DNA of 64,000 bases from Verrucomicrobiota bacterium (GCA_016222805.1 JACRQG010000033.1:1-64000), one strand, 5' to 3'. Counted from the first letter of the stretch, positions 17,528 through 26,086 are shown. Numbers and translations are program-made. The notes: a model not told the origin generated them from the letters alone.

Positions 17528-17931
17528 CTGCCGTCAAAGACGAAGTTCGGCAGAAGGCAGCCGGCCGCGTCGAGGCCGGCCTCGGCACGTCCACCGAAGG
17601 GACCGACCGGACTTAGAGGCTCCGGCGACACCCGCAGCGCCGCGAAACAACCCGCAAGGGATCGGTGACGGCCCACCGCTCCTCGGGACCGCCTGCCGAA
17701 AGGCCCATGGAAACAGCCTCTCGATGGATCGCAACCGGAGGCTTCGCCGGCTGGAGGGGTTGACGCCACCGGGCGGCGGAGGCCAGACTCCCCGCGCTCC
17801 GGTCCTGCCGGAGTCCGTGCCATGTCTCCGCGCTGCTGCCCTCTCACCCCGACCCTTCCGCCTCGCCAGGGTCAACGAGGGCAGTACCCCACCACCGGGA
17901 CGTCGCTGGTCGCGCTTTCACCCGGCCTCCC
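17528..17931. other. 404-base gap with palindromic repeat, no gene seen
   Basis: No frame here has coding character. A hairpin CTGCCG..CGGCAG (17528-17554) follows the regulator stop and could be a weak terminator. A copy of the GCAGCCGGCC..GAGGCCGG repeat arm lies at 17557-17579. The remainder probably holds the leader of the Gfo/Idh/MocA operon. Confidence 0.5.
17557..17579. repeat. Single arm of the GTAGCCGGCC/GAGGCCGG palindromic repeat
   Basis: An imperfect inverted repeat beginning GCAGCCGGCC and ending GAGGCCGG. It matches the first arm of the 71-bp elements at 20978 and 22665 at nearly all positions. The second arm (GGGGTCGGCGCCCC) is not preserved here, so this looks like a decayed or partial copy. 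Confidence 0.5.
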
Positions 17932-19257
17932 ATGCCAACGTCCAACCTGCCCCGCCGCCCCCTGCCTGCCTCCCGCCGCGATTTCCTGAAGCTCTCCGCC
18001 GGTTTCACCACCGGTGCCCTGGCCGGGGTCGCCCTGCCGCGCTCGGTCTTCGCCGCCGGGAGCGACCGCATCCGCGTCGGCTTGATCGGTTGCGGCAACC
18101 GGGGCACCGCCGCCGCCATCGACGCCCTCGACGCCGACCCCGGCGTACACCTCGTGGCGATGGCCGATCTCTTTGCCGACCGGCTCGCCGCCTCCCTGAC
18201 GAAGATCAAGGCCCGCGCTCCGGAACGCGTGCTCGTCGACGCGGACCACTCCTTCACCGGCTTCGACGGCTGGCGGCACGTGATGGCGGCCAGCGACGTC
18301 GTGCTCATCGCCTGCGCCTCGCGCTTTCACCCGCGGTACCTGCGCGCCGCCGTGGATGCCGGCAAACACGTCTTCGTCGAGAAGCCGCACGGAATCGACC
18401 CGGCCGGCATTCGCGCCACGCAGGAGGCCGCCGATCTCGCCCGCACCAAGGGCCTCAGCGTCGTCTCCGGCCTGCACAACCGCTTCGACCAAGGCGTCCG
18501 CGAAACCGTCCAGCGGATCCACGACGGCCAGATCGGCGACGTCGTCGCGATGGAGGTGAACTTCCTGCGCGCCCCCTACGTGCTCGTCGAACGCCAGCCG
18601 GGCTGGAGTGAAATCGAGTTCCAGTACCGCAACTGGTATCACTTCTCGTGGCTCTCGGGCGACGACGTGACCCAGTCGCTGGTGCACAACCTCGATAAGG
18701 CCTGCTGGGTGATGAAGGAGGAGCCGCCGCTGAAAGCGCACGGTCTCGGGGGCCGCTCGGCGTCGTTCGGCCCCGTGTACGGCGACATGTTCGATCATCA
18801 TTCCGTCGTCTACGAATACGCCAACGGCACCCGGCTCTACGCCTTTTGCCGCACGCAGAAGGAATGCTACGGCGGCATCTCGGATCACATCATCGGCACC
18901 AAGGGCCGCGCCTCCCTCCTCAATTACATGATCCGGGGCGAGAAAAACTGGGATCTCCCGGCAAAGCCACCCCACCCGTACAAACAGGAGCAGCGCGAGT
19001 TCTTCGCCGGCATCCGCGCGGGCAAGCCGCTCAACTCCGGAGCCTACATGGCCAACAGCACCATGGTGGCCGTGCTCGGCCAGATCGTCTGCTACACCGG
19101 GCGCCAGCTGGGCTGGAAGAAGGCCATCGCCTCGGACTTTGCCTTCCCGCCGCCCGGAGATGTGGACTTCACCACGCCACCTCCCATCGTGCCCGGCCCC
19201 GACGGTCAGTATCCCATCGCCATTCCCGGCAAGACGAAGCTGATCGCCGGCACATGA
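17932..19257 (+). CDS. Tat-exported Gfo/Idh/MocA-family oxidoreductase
   Basis: 441 residues. The twin-arginine signal SRRDFLKLSAG is at 14-24, with cleavage near FAAGSD. The Rossmann dinucleotide loop GLIGCGNRG is at 50-58, and the family EKPHG motif, with its catalytic-site Lys, is at 150-154. Export through Tat means folding with NAD(P) in the cytoplasm, as in Gfo of Zymomonas. It probably oxidises or epimerises a sugar derivative in the periplasm. The stop overlaps the next gene's ATG (ATGA), making a tight three-gene operon with the ThuA-like and isomerase genes. That grouping is known from 3-keto-sugar pathways (ThuA/ThuB), but the substrate is not deducible. Confidence 0.9.
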   Translation: MPTSNLPRRPLPASRRDFLKLSAGFTTGALAGVALPRSVFAAGSDRIRVGLIGCGNRGTAAAIDALDADPGVHLVAMADLFADRLAASLTKIKARAPERVLVDADHSFTGFDGWRHVMAASDVVLIACASRFHPRYLRAAVDAGKHVFVEKPHGIDPAGIRATQEAADLARTKGLSVVSGLHNRFDQGVRETVQRIHDGQIGDVVAMEVNFLRAPYVLVERQPGWSEIEFQYRNWYHFSWLSGDDVTQSLVHNLDKACWVMKEEPPLKAHGLGGRSASFGPVYGDMFDHHSVVYEYANGTRLYAFCRTQKECYGGISDHIIGTKGRASLLNYMIRGEKNWDLPAKPPHPYKQEQREFFAGIRAGKPLNSGAYMANSTMVAVLGQIVCYTGRQLGWKKAIASDFAFPPPGDVDFTTPPPIVPGPDGQYPIAIPGKTKLIAGT

Positions 19258-20048
19258 AAGCGCCCGGCCTCGCGCTGTCGCTCTGGGCTCTCGCCGTCGT
19301 CGCGCGGGCTGCCGACGCGGCCTCGGCCGCCTATCCCTACCCCGGGCCGCCCGCCCCGGAACCGAAGCCGCTGCAGGTCCTCCTGCTGACCGGCTGTGAC
19401 TACCCGGGCCACCTCTGGCGCCAGACGACACCGGTGCTGGCGGCCGCGTTGCGGGCCGATCCGCGCGCCGACGTGCGCGTGGTCGAGGACGCCCATTTCG
19501 CCGACTCGTCCGCCCTCTCCCGCTACCACGTCATCGTGCTGCACTACATGAACTGGCGCACGCCGGCCCCGGGCGAGGCCGCCCGGGCCAACCTGCACCG
19601 CTTCGTTACGAATGGCGGCGGCCTGGTGCTGGTGCACTTTGCCTGCGGCGCCTGGCTCGACTGGCCGGAGTTCGTGCAGCTCGCCGGCCGCGTCTGGGAT
19701 CCGCGCCGGCGCGGTCACGACCCGCGCGGGCCGTTCCGCGTCGAAATCACGGATCCCAACCACCCGATCACGCGCGGGCTCACGGCGTTCGACACCGACG
19801 ACGAACTCTACACCTGCCTCGCCGGCTCCCCGCCGATCACCGTGCTCGCGCAGGCCACCTCCAAGGTCGATCGCCAGGCCCATCCCATGGCGTTCGTCCT
19901 CGAGGTCGGCCGGGGCCGCGTCTTCCACTCGCCGCTCGGCCACGACGTCAAGGCTTTCGGTCCGGCCACCCTGGAACTTTTCCGTCGCGGCGTGGCCTGG
20001 GCCGCCGGTCTGCCGCCAGTGGCACCTGCTCCTTCCTCCTCCCCATGA
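19254..20048 (+). CDS. ThuA-like domain protein (type 1 glutamine-amidotransferase-like)
   Basis: 264 residues. A signal peptide (MKAPGLALSLWALAVVARAADA) is followed by a ThuA fold at about 40-255: VLLLTGCDYPGHLWRQTTPVL, YHVIVLHYMNWRTP, GGGLVLVHFACGAW, ITDPNHPITRGL, and GRGRVFHSPLGHD near the C-terminus. The class I amidotransferase nucleophile is replaced (the strand-turn reads VHFACGAW). ThuA proteins are linked to disaccharide or 3-keto-glucoside metabolism. The start is set by the ATGA overlap with the oxidoreductase, and the stop overlaps the next ATG in the same way. Confidence 0.88.
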   Translation: MKAPGLALSLWALAVVARAADAASAAYPYPGPPAPEPKPLQVLLLTGCDYPGHLWRQTTPVLAAALRADPRADVRVVEDAHFADSSALSRYHVIVLHYMNWRTPAPGEAARANLHRFVTNGGGLVLVHFACGAWLDWPEFVQLAGRVWDPRRRGHDPRGPFRVEITDPNHPITRGLTAFDTDDELYTCLAGSPPITVLAQATSKVDRQAHPMAFVLEVGRGRVFHSPLGHDVKAFGPATLELFRRGVAWAAGLPPVAPAPSSSP

Positions 20049-20917
20049 AAATCGGCTTCCATACCGACGCGTTCAATTCGAGCTACAAGAGCTTCGAAGG
20101 CTGCCTGCAGTGGGCGCAGCAAAACGGCGTGCACTTCATCGAGTGCGGCCTGATCGACGGAGTCAGCTGGATCCACGGCCTCGGCTACCAGCCGCACGTC
20201 GCCCTCTACGAGGACCCCGTGCTGCTGCGCCGAAAGATGGATCGCTACGGGGTGCGCTTCTCGCAGGTCGACGCCGCGTTTCCCCTCTCCGGCAAGGACG
20301 GACCGATCCGCGGCGTGCCCTACGTGCTGAAGTCGATCGCCTGGGCCGCACAGATCGGCTGCCCCAACGTCGACACGACCGACGGTCTCCACGCCCCGGA
20401 GGGCCTGAGCGACTCCGCCGCCCTCGACCTGATGAAGGGCGAATACGAACAGATCATCGAGGTCGCCGAGGCGCACCGCATCGTCGTCAACGTCGAGCCG
20501 CACGGGTATTTCACCACCAAGCCCGACATGATGGCGCGGATGCTCGCCTTCTGCGACAGCCCGTACCTGCGCATGAACATGGACACGGGCAACACTTTCA
20601 TCGCCGGTCAGGATCCGGTCGAGTTCCTGCGCCGCTTCCTCGGCAAGGTGAGCCATGTGCACGTGAAGGATGTCTCCGAATCGCTCGCCGCCGCCACGCG
20701 CGGCGCCCAGACCGGCATCGCCGTGAGCCAGTGCTCACTCGGCGAAGGCGTGAACGCCGACAACATCCGCCGCTGCCTGCAAGTCCTGCACGCGAACGGC
20801 TACACGGGCGTCCTCAGCATCGAGTGCGAGGGTCAGGGCGGCCCGATGATCGAGAAGTCCCTCGCCTGGCTGCGCCGCACGCTCGGTGAACTAGGCATCC
20901 CCGAGGAGAGGGCCTAG
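20045..20917 (+). CDS. Sugar phosphate isomerase/epimerase (xylose-isomerase-like TIM barrel)
   Basis: 290 residues with no signal peptide. It is an AP-endonuclease-2-type TIM barrel: IGFHTDAFNSS at the N-terminus, HFIECGLIDG, VVNVEPHGYF (metal Glu/His), LRMNMDTGNTF (Asp), VSHVHVKDV (His/Asp) and LSIECEGQGG (Glu) form the metal-ligand series of the family. It likely interconverts or dehydrates a keto-sugar. As the cytoplasmic partner in the three-gene operon, it may process the product of the exported oxidoreductase. Confidence 0.88.
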   Translation: MKIGFHTDAFNSSYKSFEGCLQWAQQNGVHFIECGLIDGVSWIHGLGYQPHVALYEDPVLLRRKMDRYGVRFSQVDAAFPLSGKDGPIRGVPYVLKSIAWAAQIGCPNVDTTDGLHAPEGLSDSAALDLMKGEYEQIIEVAEAHRIVVNVEPHGYFTTKPDMMARMLAFCDSPYLRMNMDTGNTFIAGQDPVEFLRRFLGKVSHVHVKDVSESLAAATRGAQTGIAVSQCSLGEGVNADNIRRCLQVLHANGYTGVLSIECEGQGGPMIEKSLAWLRRTLGELGIPEERA

Positions 20918-20977
20918 CCGGCCCGGCAGGTCTGTAACCACGTTTGAGCCAAAGGTGAAAGCGTAGCCGGACAGGAG

Positions 20978-21048
20978 GTAGCCGGCCTCGCTGAGGCCGG
21001 TTTCGACAGTTCGATCGACGCTGCCGGCCGGGGTCGGCGCCCCCGGCC
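20978..21048. repeat. 71-bp two-hairpin intergenic repeat, copy A
   Basis: Arm one is GTAGCCGGCC..GAGGCCGG (20978-21000). After a variable spacer, arm two is GCCGGCCGGGGTCGGCGCCC and onward to 21048. The same 71-base layout recurs at 22665-22735. It lies between two convergent genes, so it could also fold at the ends of both transcripts. Confidence 0.7.
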
Positions 21049-21161
21049 ACAGCCGAACCGTCGTGAAAAGGTACGTAGTGAACCGACAATTACACACTCT
21101 CCCGGGGTGGCTTCCGCCTCCGTGGCAGAGGCCGATCCGCGGAACTTGGCTTCAAGCAAAA

Positions 21162-22535
21162 CTACTTCGCCGCTTTCTTCTTCGCCGCCTGCTTGCCCGC
21201 CTTTCCACGGGCGCCGTCGCCGTTCCAGCGGTTGTCGATCCAACGCGGTGGTTCGTTCTGCGCGTTCCACGCGTCCCAGCGTGCCTGAAGGGCCCGGACG
21301 CGTGCCGGTTCCGCCGCCGCCCGGTCGTTTTTCTCCGCCGGATCCTCGCGCAGGTTGAACAACAGGGGCGCACTTTCCACGTGCGGCTTCACCAGCTTCC
21401 AGTCCCCTTCGCGCACGGCATATTGCACGCCGAAGCGCCAGTAGAGGGCGTCGTGCGGCGCCGCCTTGGTCGCGCCGGTGAGACCGGGCAGGAGGTTGAC
21501 CCCATCGAGCTTCCATTCCGGAGCGACTGCGGCTCCCGCAGCCGCGAGTGCGGTCGCCAGCAGGTCGACCTGGATCACGGGATGCTCGAACACCTGCCCG
21601 GCAGGAATCCGGCCTTTCCACGAGGCGATGAACGGCACGCGGATACCGCCTTCCCAGAGGGTCCACTTTGTGCCGCGCAGGATGCCATTACTGGTGGGTC
21701 CGCCCGGGCCGCCGTTGTCGCCGAAGAAAAACACGAGCGTATTCTCCTCCAGCCCCCGCTCCCGCAGGCGTGTCAACACACGCCCCACGATGTCGTCCAT
21801 CTGGGCGAGATCCGCCGCATACTTCCGCCGGGCCGCCGGCTGCACTGCCGCCATCCGCCCCAGCCAGGGCTCCGGTCCGACCATCGGGCCGTGCACGGCG
21901 GTAAAAGGCAGGTAGAGGAAGAAGGGAGCGCGCTGGTGCCGGTCGATGAAGCCCAGCGCTTCCGCGCAAAACTGCTCCATGTGGTTGGCGGGACGCGGCA
22001 CTTCGGCCGTGCCCCGGTAAACCGGTGGACCCTCCGGGGGCTGCGCCGCCAATCCGTAGGGCAAGATGCCGTAGAACTCATCGAAGCCCCGCTCCGTCGG
22101 CCGGTAGCCGGGCTCCGCGCCGAGGTGCCACTTTCCGAAGAGGGCGGTGGTATAACCCAACGCCTTCATCCGCTGCGCAAACGTCACCTGCGCCGAATCC
22201 AGGGCCCGCGGACCGCGATCGGTCGGAGCCGGCCGGCCCTCGGCGTTGGCATCGAATCCGAACCGCTGCTGGTAGCGTCCGGACATCAACCCTGCCCGGG
22301 TCGGGCTGCACACGCAGCCTGAAGTGTAGGCGTTGGTCAGCCGGGCGCCTCCGCGGGCCAGCGCATCGAGGTGCGGCGTGGGGATGTCCTTGCCGCCATA
22401 CGATCCCAGATCGGCATAACCGAGGTCGTCAGCCACCAGGAGGACGACATTGGGAGGACGCACGCTCGCGGCGGAGGCGCCGATGACGCTCGCCAGGAGG
22501 AGCAGTGCTGCGGGGACGAGTTTCGCTGGGTTCAT
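21162..22535 (-). CDS. Secreted sulfatase (arylsulfatase family S1)
   Basis: 457 residues. The signal peptide is MNPAKLVPAALLLLASVIGASAAS. Metal ligands are in VLLVADDLGY (Asp36, Asp37) and FGDNGG. The formylglycine motif is C76SPTR within SGCVCSPTRAGLMSGRY, so maturation needs a sulfatase-modifying enzyme. The C-terminus is a lysine/alanine-rich tail (KAGKQAAKKKAAK), which is unusual and may bind anionic polymers. It probably desulfates a sugar or glycan in the periplasm. The frame continues upstream to 22799, but that part is a palindromic repeat. A SUMF1-domain protein is encoded 1.3 kb away. Confidence 0.9.
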   Translation of the reverse strand: MNPAKLVPAALLLLASVIGASAASVRPPNVVLLVADDLGYADLGSYGGKDIPTPHLDALARGGARLTNAYTSGCVCSPTRAGLMSGRYQQRFGFDANAEGRPAPTDRGPRALDSAQVTFAQRMKALGYTTALFGKWHLGAEPGYRPTERGFDEFYGILPYGLAAQPPEGPPVYRGTAEVPRPANHMEQFCAEALGFIDRHQRAPFFLYLPFTAVHGPMVGPEPWLGRMAAVQPAARRKYAADLAQMDDIVGRVLTRLRERGLEENTLVFFFGDNGGPGGPTSNGILRGTKWTLWEGGIRVPFIASWKGRIPAGQVFEHPVIQVDLLATALAAAGAAVAPEWKLDGVNLLPGLTGATKAAPHDALYWRFGVQYAVREGDWKLVKPHVESAPLLFNLREDPAEKNDRAAAEPARVRALQARWDAWNAQNEPPRWIDNRWNGDGARGKAGKQAAKKKAAK

Positions 22536-22664
22536 GGAGAGTCCGGGAGAAATGGGAATGACACGTCGCGCGAAGGCAGCGCCTTCAACTTCCTCAATCA
22601 CGAATCGACTCGGAGGATCCCCACGCGGCTCGGAACCGCATCCAACGGACGAGACCTTGCCGAT

Positions 22665-22735
22665 GTAACCGGCCGCGCTGAGGCCGGCCCAGACCGGGAG
22701 TTCGAACGTGCCGACCGGGGTCGGCGCCCCCGGCT
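22665..22735. repeat. 71-bp two-hairpin intergenic repeat, copy B
   Basis: Same length and order as copy A: GTAACCGGCC..GAGGCCGG at 22665-22687, then CCGACCGGGGTCGGCGCCCC to 22735. The spacer differs while both stems are kept, which points to selection on structure or to an element that moves as a unit. Confidence 0.7.
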
Positions 22736-22795
22736 CCACCAGGATCGACGCGAGTCGTTTCGAAACGGATCGACGACAACACAGAGGAGCGGCCT

Positions 22796-22832
22796 GCATC
22801 CGTGTTCATCGGTGTCGATCCGTGGTTCCCTG
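22796..22832. repeat. Short dispersed repeat, ATCCGTGTTCATCGGTGTC type
   Basis: GCATCCGTGTTCATCGGTG followed by TCGATCCGTGGTTCCCTGG. I recall near-identical intergenic strings from many Verrucomicrobiota and Planctomycetota genomes. Only one copy was noticed in this window. Confidence 0.4.
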
Positions 22833-22875
22833 GTTGGGACGCCTCGACCGCTTCACGGCGAGTTTCCGGATTCGC

Positions 22876-23523
22876 CTATCCCAGCGCCTCCAGCGCCGCC
22901 TGGTACGTCTTCGCGGCGACCGCGGTGCCGTCCGCCGAGCACTTCAAATCCCGCAGGAGGCCGTCCTTCAGCCCGTAGATCCAGCCGTGCACCGCGAGTT
23001 CCTGGCCGCGGGCCCAGGCATCGCGCACGATGGTGGTCCGGCAGACATTCGCCACCTGCTCGATCACATTGAGCTCACACAGCCGGTCACAGCGCTCGGG
23101 ACCCTCGGCGCGCACACATTCGAGACGACGGTGGTGCTTCTCGCGGACATCCTGCACGTGCTGGAGCCAGTTGTCGGCGAGGCCGATCCGGTCGCGGTTC
23201 AGCGCCGCATTCACGCCGCTGCACCCATAGTGTCCGCAGACGATGATGTGCCGCACCTTCAGCACCTCGACGGCAAACTGCATCACGGAGAGGCAGTTCA
23301 GGTCCGTGTGCACGACCACGTTGGCGATGTTGCGGTGCACGAACAGTTCGCCCGGGAGGAGCCCGACGATCTCGTTGGCCGGCACCCGGCTGTCGGCACA
23401 GCCGATCCAGAGGTATGCCGGGCTCTGCTGCCGCGACAACTTCAGGAAGAAGTCCGGGTGCTCCCGCCGAAGGGCCGCGGACCAGGCAGCGTTGCTGGCA
23501 AAGAGACTTTCGATGTTGGCCAT
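22876..23523 (-). CDS. can: Beta-class carbonic anhydrase
   Basis: 215 residues. CADSR gives Cys42, Asp44 and Arg46, and CGHYGCSG gives His98 and Cys101: the zinc site and Asp/Arg dyad of beta-carbonic anhydrases, at the same residue numbers as in E. coli Can. It catalyses reversible CO2 hydration in the cytoplasm. The start MANIESLF is the family start, and an upstream in-frame start adds 17 unsupported residues. It seems to be a single-gene unit with repeat-bearing gaps on both sides. Confidence 0.95.
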   Translation of the reverse strand: MANIESLFASNAAWSAALRREHPDFFLKLSRQQSPAYLWIGCADSRVPANEIVGLLPGELFVHRNIANVVVHTDLNCLSVMQFAVEVLKVRHIIVCGHYGCSGVNAALNRDRIGLADNWLQHVQDVREKHHRRLECVRAEGPERCDRLCELNVIEQVANVCRTTIVRDAWARGQELAVHGWIYGLKDGLLRDLKCSADGTAVAAKTYQAALEALG

Positions 23524-23878
23524 GCGGTTGCGCGAATTGGTCCGGGAGTGTTGGCAGCTTTGCCTCCACGTCAACCGACCCGCGCGGCCAGCGGATTCCC
23601 GACAGAGTCAGGTCTTGGGTTTTCGGGGTTGCGATCGGGCCCCTGAACCGCACCCCAAACCCCAATGCCTGACCCTGCCTCGCACCTTCCCGCCTTTGCG
23701 TCTTTGCGTGAGCCCTCCCAATCCAGTCGCACGCCAAGCCGCAAAGGCCGCGAAGGCGGACGGATTTCCGTCTTCACAAGAACCCCCACCGGGCCAGGCT
23801 TCGGGGCCTGGGGTTTCGAGCGTGCCCCCTGCGCCCCACCCCAGGCCCCAACGGCTGAACCTGTCGTGCACCCCTTCC
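23524..23878. other. 355-base gap with inverted CTTTGCG repeats, no gene seen
   Basis: CGCCTTTGCGTCTTTGCGTGAG (23691-23712) faces AAGCCGCAAAGGCCGCGAAGGCGGA (23736-23760) as an inverted pair. There are also two similar strings, CCCCAAACCCCAATGCCTGA near 23653 and CCCCAGGCCCCAACGGCTGA near 23842. No coding frame is credible before the GTG at 23879. Confidence 0.5.
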
Positions 23879-24772
23879 GTGATTCCTAGATGCGCCCTCG
23901 TACCGTGGATAATCCTCGCGCTCTGGCTCGTTGAAGCAAGCGGGGGTGAAGCCGGCTCGACGCCGCCGCGAGCGGCGGTCACCGCGCCGGGCGGTTCCCT
24001 CCTCGGAACGAGGGCCGGCGACGCGCGCGAGGTCGCCGGGCTGAAGCTCCGCTGGTGCCCCTCCGGCCGGTTTCGCATGGGGAGCCCGACGGGCGAATCG
24101 GGGCGCCGCAGTGATGAGGGCCCCGTCGACGTGACGCTGACGCGGGGCTTCTGGATCGGACAATACGAAGTGACGCAGGCGCAGTGGCGACGGGTGATGG
24201 GGTCGATTTCGCGCGAGTTCGACGCGGGGCACGGCGACCACCTGCCGGTGTATTGGGTCAGCTTCGTGGAAGCGGAGGAATTCTGCCGGCGCCTGACCGA
24301 AGCGGCGGCTCCGGAACTGCCTTCCGGCTGGGAATTCCGGCTGCCGACAGAGGCGCAATGGGAATACGCATGTCGGGCCGGCACCACGAGCGCGTTTGCC
24401 TTTGGCGACTCCCTCACCAAGGCCGAGGCGAACTTCGGGCGCCCGTTCCGCGGCGCGCCGCCGGGCTTTCCCGACGGATCCGCCACGCCAGTGGGCACCT
24501 ATCCGCCGAATGCCTGGGGCATCCATGACCTGCACGGCAACCAATGGGAGTGGTGCCGCGACTACTTCCATGGGTCGATCCTCGGCGGCGTCGATCCGGA
24601 TCGACGCGACCAGCCGGGAAGCCCGAATCGGGATGGTTCGTATTCGCGGGTGCGACGGGGCGGCGCGTGGCCCGAGGAGGCGCGGTTCTGCCGGTCGGCC
24701 GCCCGGCTGCCCTTCGAACCGGAACGCCGTTCCAACCACATCGGCTTTCGCGTCGTCCTGGTGCAACGCTGA
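23879..24772 (+). CDS. SUMF1/FGE-sulfatase-domain secreted protein
   Basis: 297 residues from a GTG. A signal peptide covers about residues 6-24 (ALVPWIILALWLVEASGGEA). Residues about 55-297 form a SUMF1 fold: FRMGSP..E.GRRSDEGP, FWIGQYEVTQAQWRRVMG, WEFRLPTEAQWEYACRAGT, WGIHDLHGNQWEWCRDYF, RVRRGGAWPEEARFCRSAAR, IGFRVVL. In the C-terminal region where formylglycine-generating enzymes carry two active Cys, only one Cys is present (ARFCRSAAR). The protein may therefore not mature the nearby sulfatase and could belong to the non-catalytic SUMF1 group. An ATG start with a signal peptide was not found. Confidence 0.75.
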   Translation: MIPRCALVPWIILALWLVEASGGEAGSTPPRAAVTAPGGSLLGTRAGDAREVAGLKLRWCPSGRFRMGSPTGESGRRSDEGPVDVTLTRGFWIGQYEVTQAQWRRVMGSISREFDAGHGDHLPVYWVSFVEAEEFCRRLTEAAAPELPSGWEFRLPTEAQWEYACRAGTTSAFAFGDSLTKAEANFGRPFRGAPPGFPDGSATPVGTYPPNAWGIHDLHGNQWEWCRDYFHGSILGGVDPDRRDQPGSPNRDGSYSRVRRGGAWPEEARFCRSAARLPFEPERRSNHIGFRVVLVQR

Positions 24773-25004
24773 CCCGGCGACGCGGCCCGTCCCTCCTTTC
24801 ACACTGGCCGCGGCCGACGACGGGTGGCGACGCGTGCGATCGACTTTCGGCGCCGTCCGTCTTTGTCGAGCCATGGCGGCAACCCTCTGCGTCCATTCTT
24901 CCAACATCTGCCCGACTTTCGTGAACTGACCCGCCAGCCGTCTAGTCCGCCATCGCTCGCAGAGCGTCAACTGAAGCTCGGCAGCGCAGCGGAGGAGCGA
25001 AGGT

Positions 25005-25089
25005 TGGTGCCCGGGGTGGGGGTCGAACCCACAAGACTTTCGTCGGTAGATTTTGAGTCTACTGCGTCTGCCAATTCCGCCACCCGGGC
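25005..25089 (-). tRNA. tRNA-Leu (anticodon CAA)
   Basis: Read on the minus strand, the gene starts GCCCGGGTGGCGGAA and ends CCGGGCACCA with an encoded CCA. The acceptor stem GCCCGGG/CCCGGGC is perfect. The anticodon stem GTAGA/TCTAC encloses loop CTCAAAA, so the anticodon is CAA (UUG codon). The long variable arm and the TTCGACCCC T-loop fit a class II leucine tRNA. Confidence 0.95.
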
Positions 25090-25243
25090 GAACGGATGGG
25101 AGCGAAAAGCTAGGCAGGGCCCTCCCGGTGTCCACGCCAAATTCCCGCGGGCAATTTTGAACGTCCCCGGCCCGGGCGCGTCTGTCGTCCCGTTGGTTAC
25201 CCGTTCTTTTTAGGTAGTTCACAGTTTGCAGTTAAGTCGGCAA

Positions 25244-25281
25244 GGGCGCCGGGGTTCATCTCCCGGCGCCCTTTCTGTTTT
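25244..25281 (+). terminator. Strong intrinsic terminator without an upstream plus-strand gene
   Basis: A perfect 10-bp stem GGGCGCCGGG (25244-25253) / CCCGGCGCCC (25262-25271) with an 8-base loop, followed by TTTCTGTTTT. The T-tract is only on the plus strand. The nearest upstream plus-strand gene ends at 24772 and the tRNA runs the other way, so it may end a small RNA starting after about 25090, or act as an attenuator ahead of rsmE. Confidence 0.75.
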
Positions 25282-25330
25282 CCCCTCGACCCCCTCGCCG
25301 CAGGCGGGAAAGTCGCCTCGCGCCACGACC

Positions 25331-26086
25331 ATGCCCGACTTCCGCGCCTACTGTTCTCCCGCCACCGCCGAACCGGCCGAACTCACCCTTTCTCCCGAGG
25401 AATCGCACCACCTGGTCGCGGTCAACCGCGCCCGGGTGGGCGACACGGTCGTCGCTTTCGATGGCCGGGGCACGGAGTGGATCTGCACCCTCGCGACCGA
25501 CCGCAAATCCGCGGCGGTCCTCCAGGTCCGATTCAAGCAGAAGCTCCCGCCCCTGCCCTACGAAATCACCCTTGGGCAGGCGCTGCCGAAGGGACCCGCG
25601 ATGGACGCCATCGTGCGCAAGGCGACGGAGATCGGCGCCGCCCGGATCGTGCCGCTCGAAAGTGAGCGCACCCAGGTTCACTTCGAAGGCGAGCGCTCGG
25701 ATCGCAAGGTCGAGAAGTGGCACACCGCCGCCCTCGAGGCCGCCAAACAATGCGGCAACCCCTTCCTCCCCGAAGTCACCCCCGTGCAGTCCGCCACCTC
25801 CTTCATCGAGGCCGCCCGGGGCTATGATCTAAAGCTGATCGCCAGCCTCCACCCCGGCGCGCAGTCACTGAAGACTGTCCTCGCCGCCCACCGCTCCACC
25901 CAGGGCCGGTCTCCCCGCCGCGTGCTCTGGCTCGTCGGCCCCGAGGGCGATTTCACCCCGGCGGAAATGAGCCTCGCCGGCACCCACGGCTTTGCCCCCA
26001 TTACCCTCGGCCCGCTTGTCTTGCGCTGCGAGACGGCCGCGATCTACGCGCTCAGCATCCTTAGCTACGAATTGCAGGCCGGTTGA
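25331..26086 (+). CDS. rsmE: 16S rRNA (uracil1498-N3)-methyltransferase RsmE
   Basis: 251 residues, the normal family length. An N-terminal PUA-like barrel (HHLVAVNRARVGDTVVAFDGRG) precedes a SPOUT/alpha-beta-knot domain: QALPKGPAMDAIVRKATEIGAARIVPLESERT, then the SAM-binding WLVGPEGDFTPAEM and LGPLVLRCETAAIYALSIL. It methylates U1498 of 16S rRNA in the assembled 30S subunit. The next gene starts 77 bases downstream on the same strand. Confidence 0.95.
   Translation: MPDFRAYCSPATAEPAELTLSPEESHHLVAVNRARVGDTVVAFDGRGTEWICTLATDRKSAAVLQVRFKQKLPPLPYEITLGQALPKGPAMDAIVRKATEIGAARIVPLESERTQVHFEGERSDRKVEKWHTAALEAAKQCGNPFLPEVTPVQSATSFIEAARGYDLKLIASLHPGAQSLKTVLAAHRSTQGRSPRRVLWLVGPEGDFTPAEMSLAGTHGFAPITLGPLVLRCETAAIYALSILSYELQAG

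Larger units (their letters stand above)
22536..22875. other. 340-base gap with two repeat families, no gene seen
   Basis: This holds repeat copy B (22665-22735) and a 37-base copy of the ATCCGTGTTCATCGG..GATCCGTGG type (22796-22832). Short frames that cross it are repeat translations. The sulfatase leader next to 22536 is pyrimidine-rich on the minus strand and lacks a Shine-Dalgarno. Confidence 0.5.

Noticed and set aside
22536-22799. N-terminal extension of the sulfatase
   Set aside because: The extra residues are the translation of repeat copy B. The signal peptide starts at 22535.
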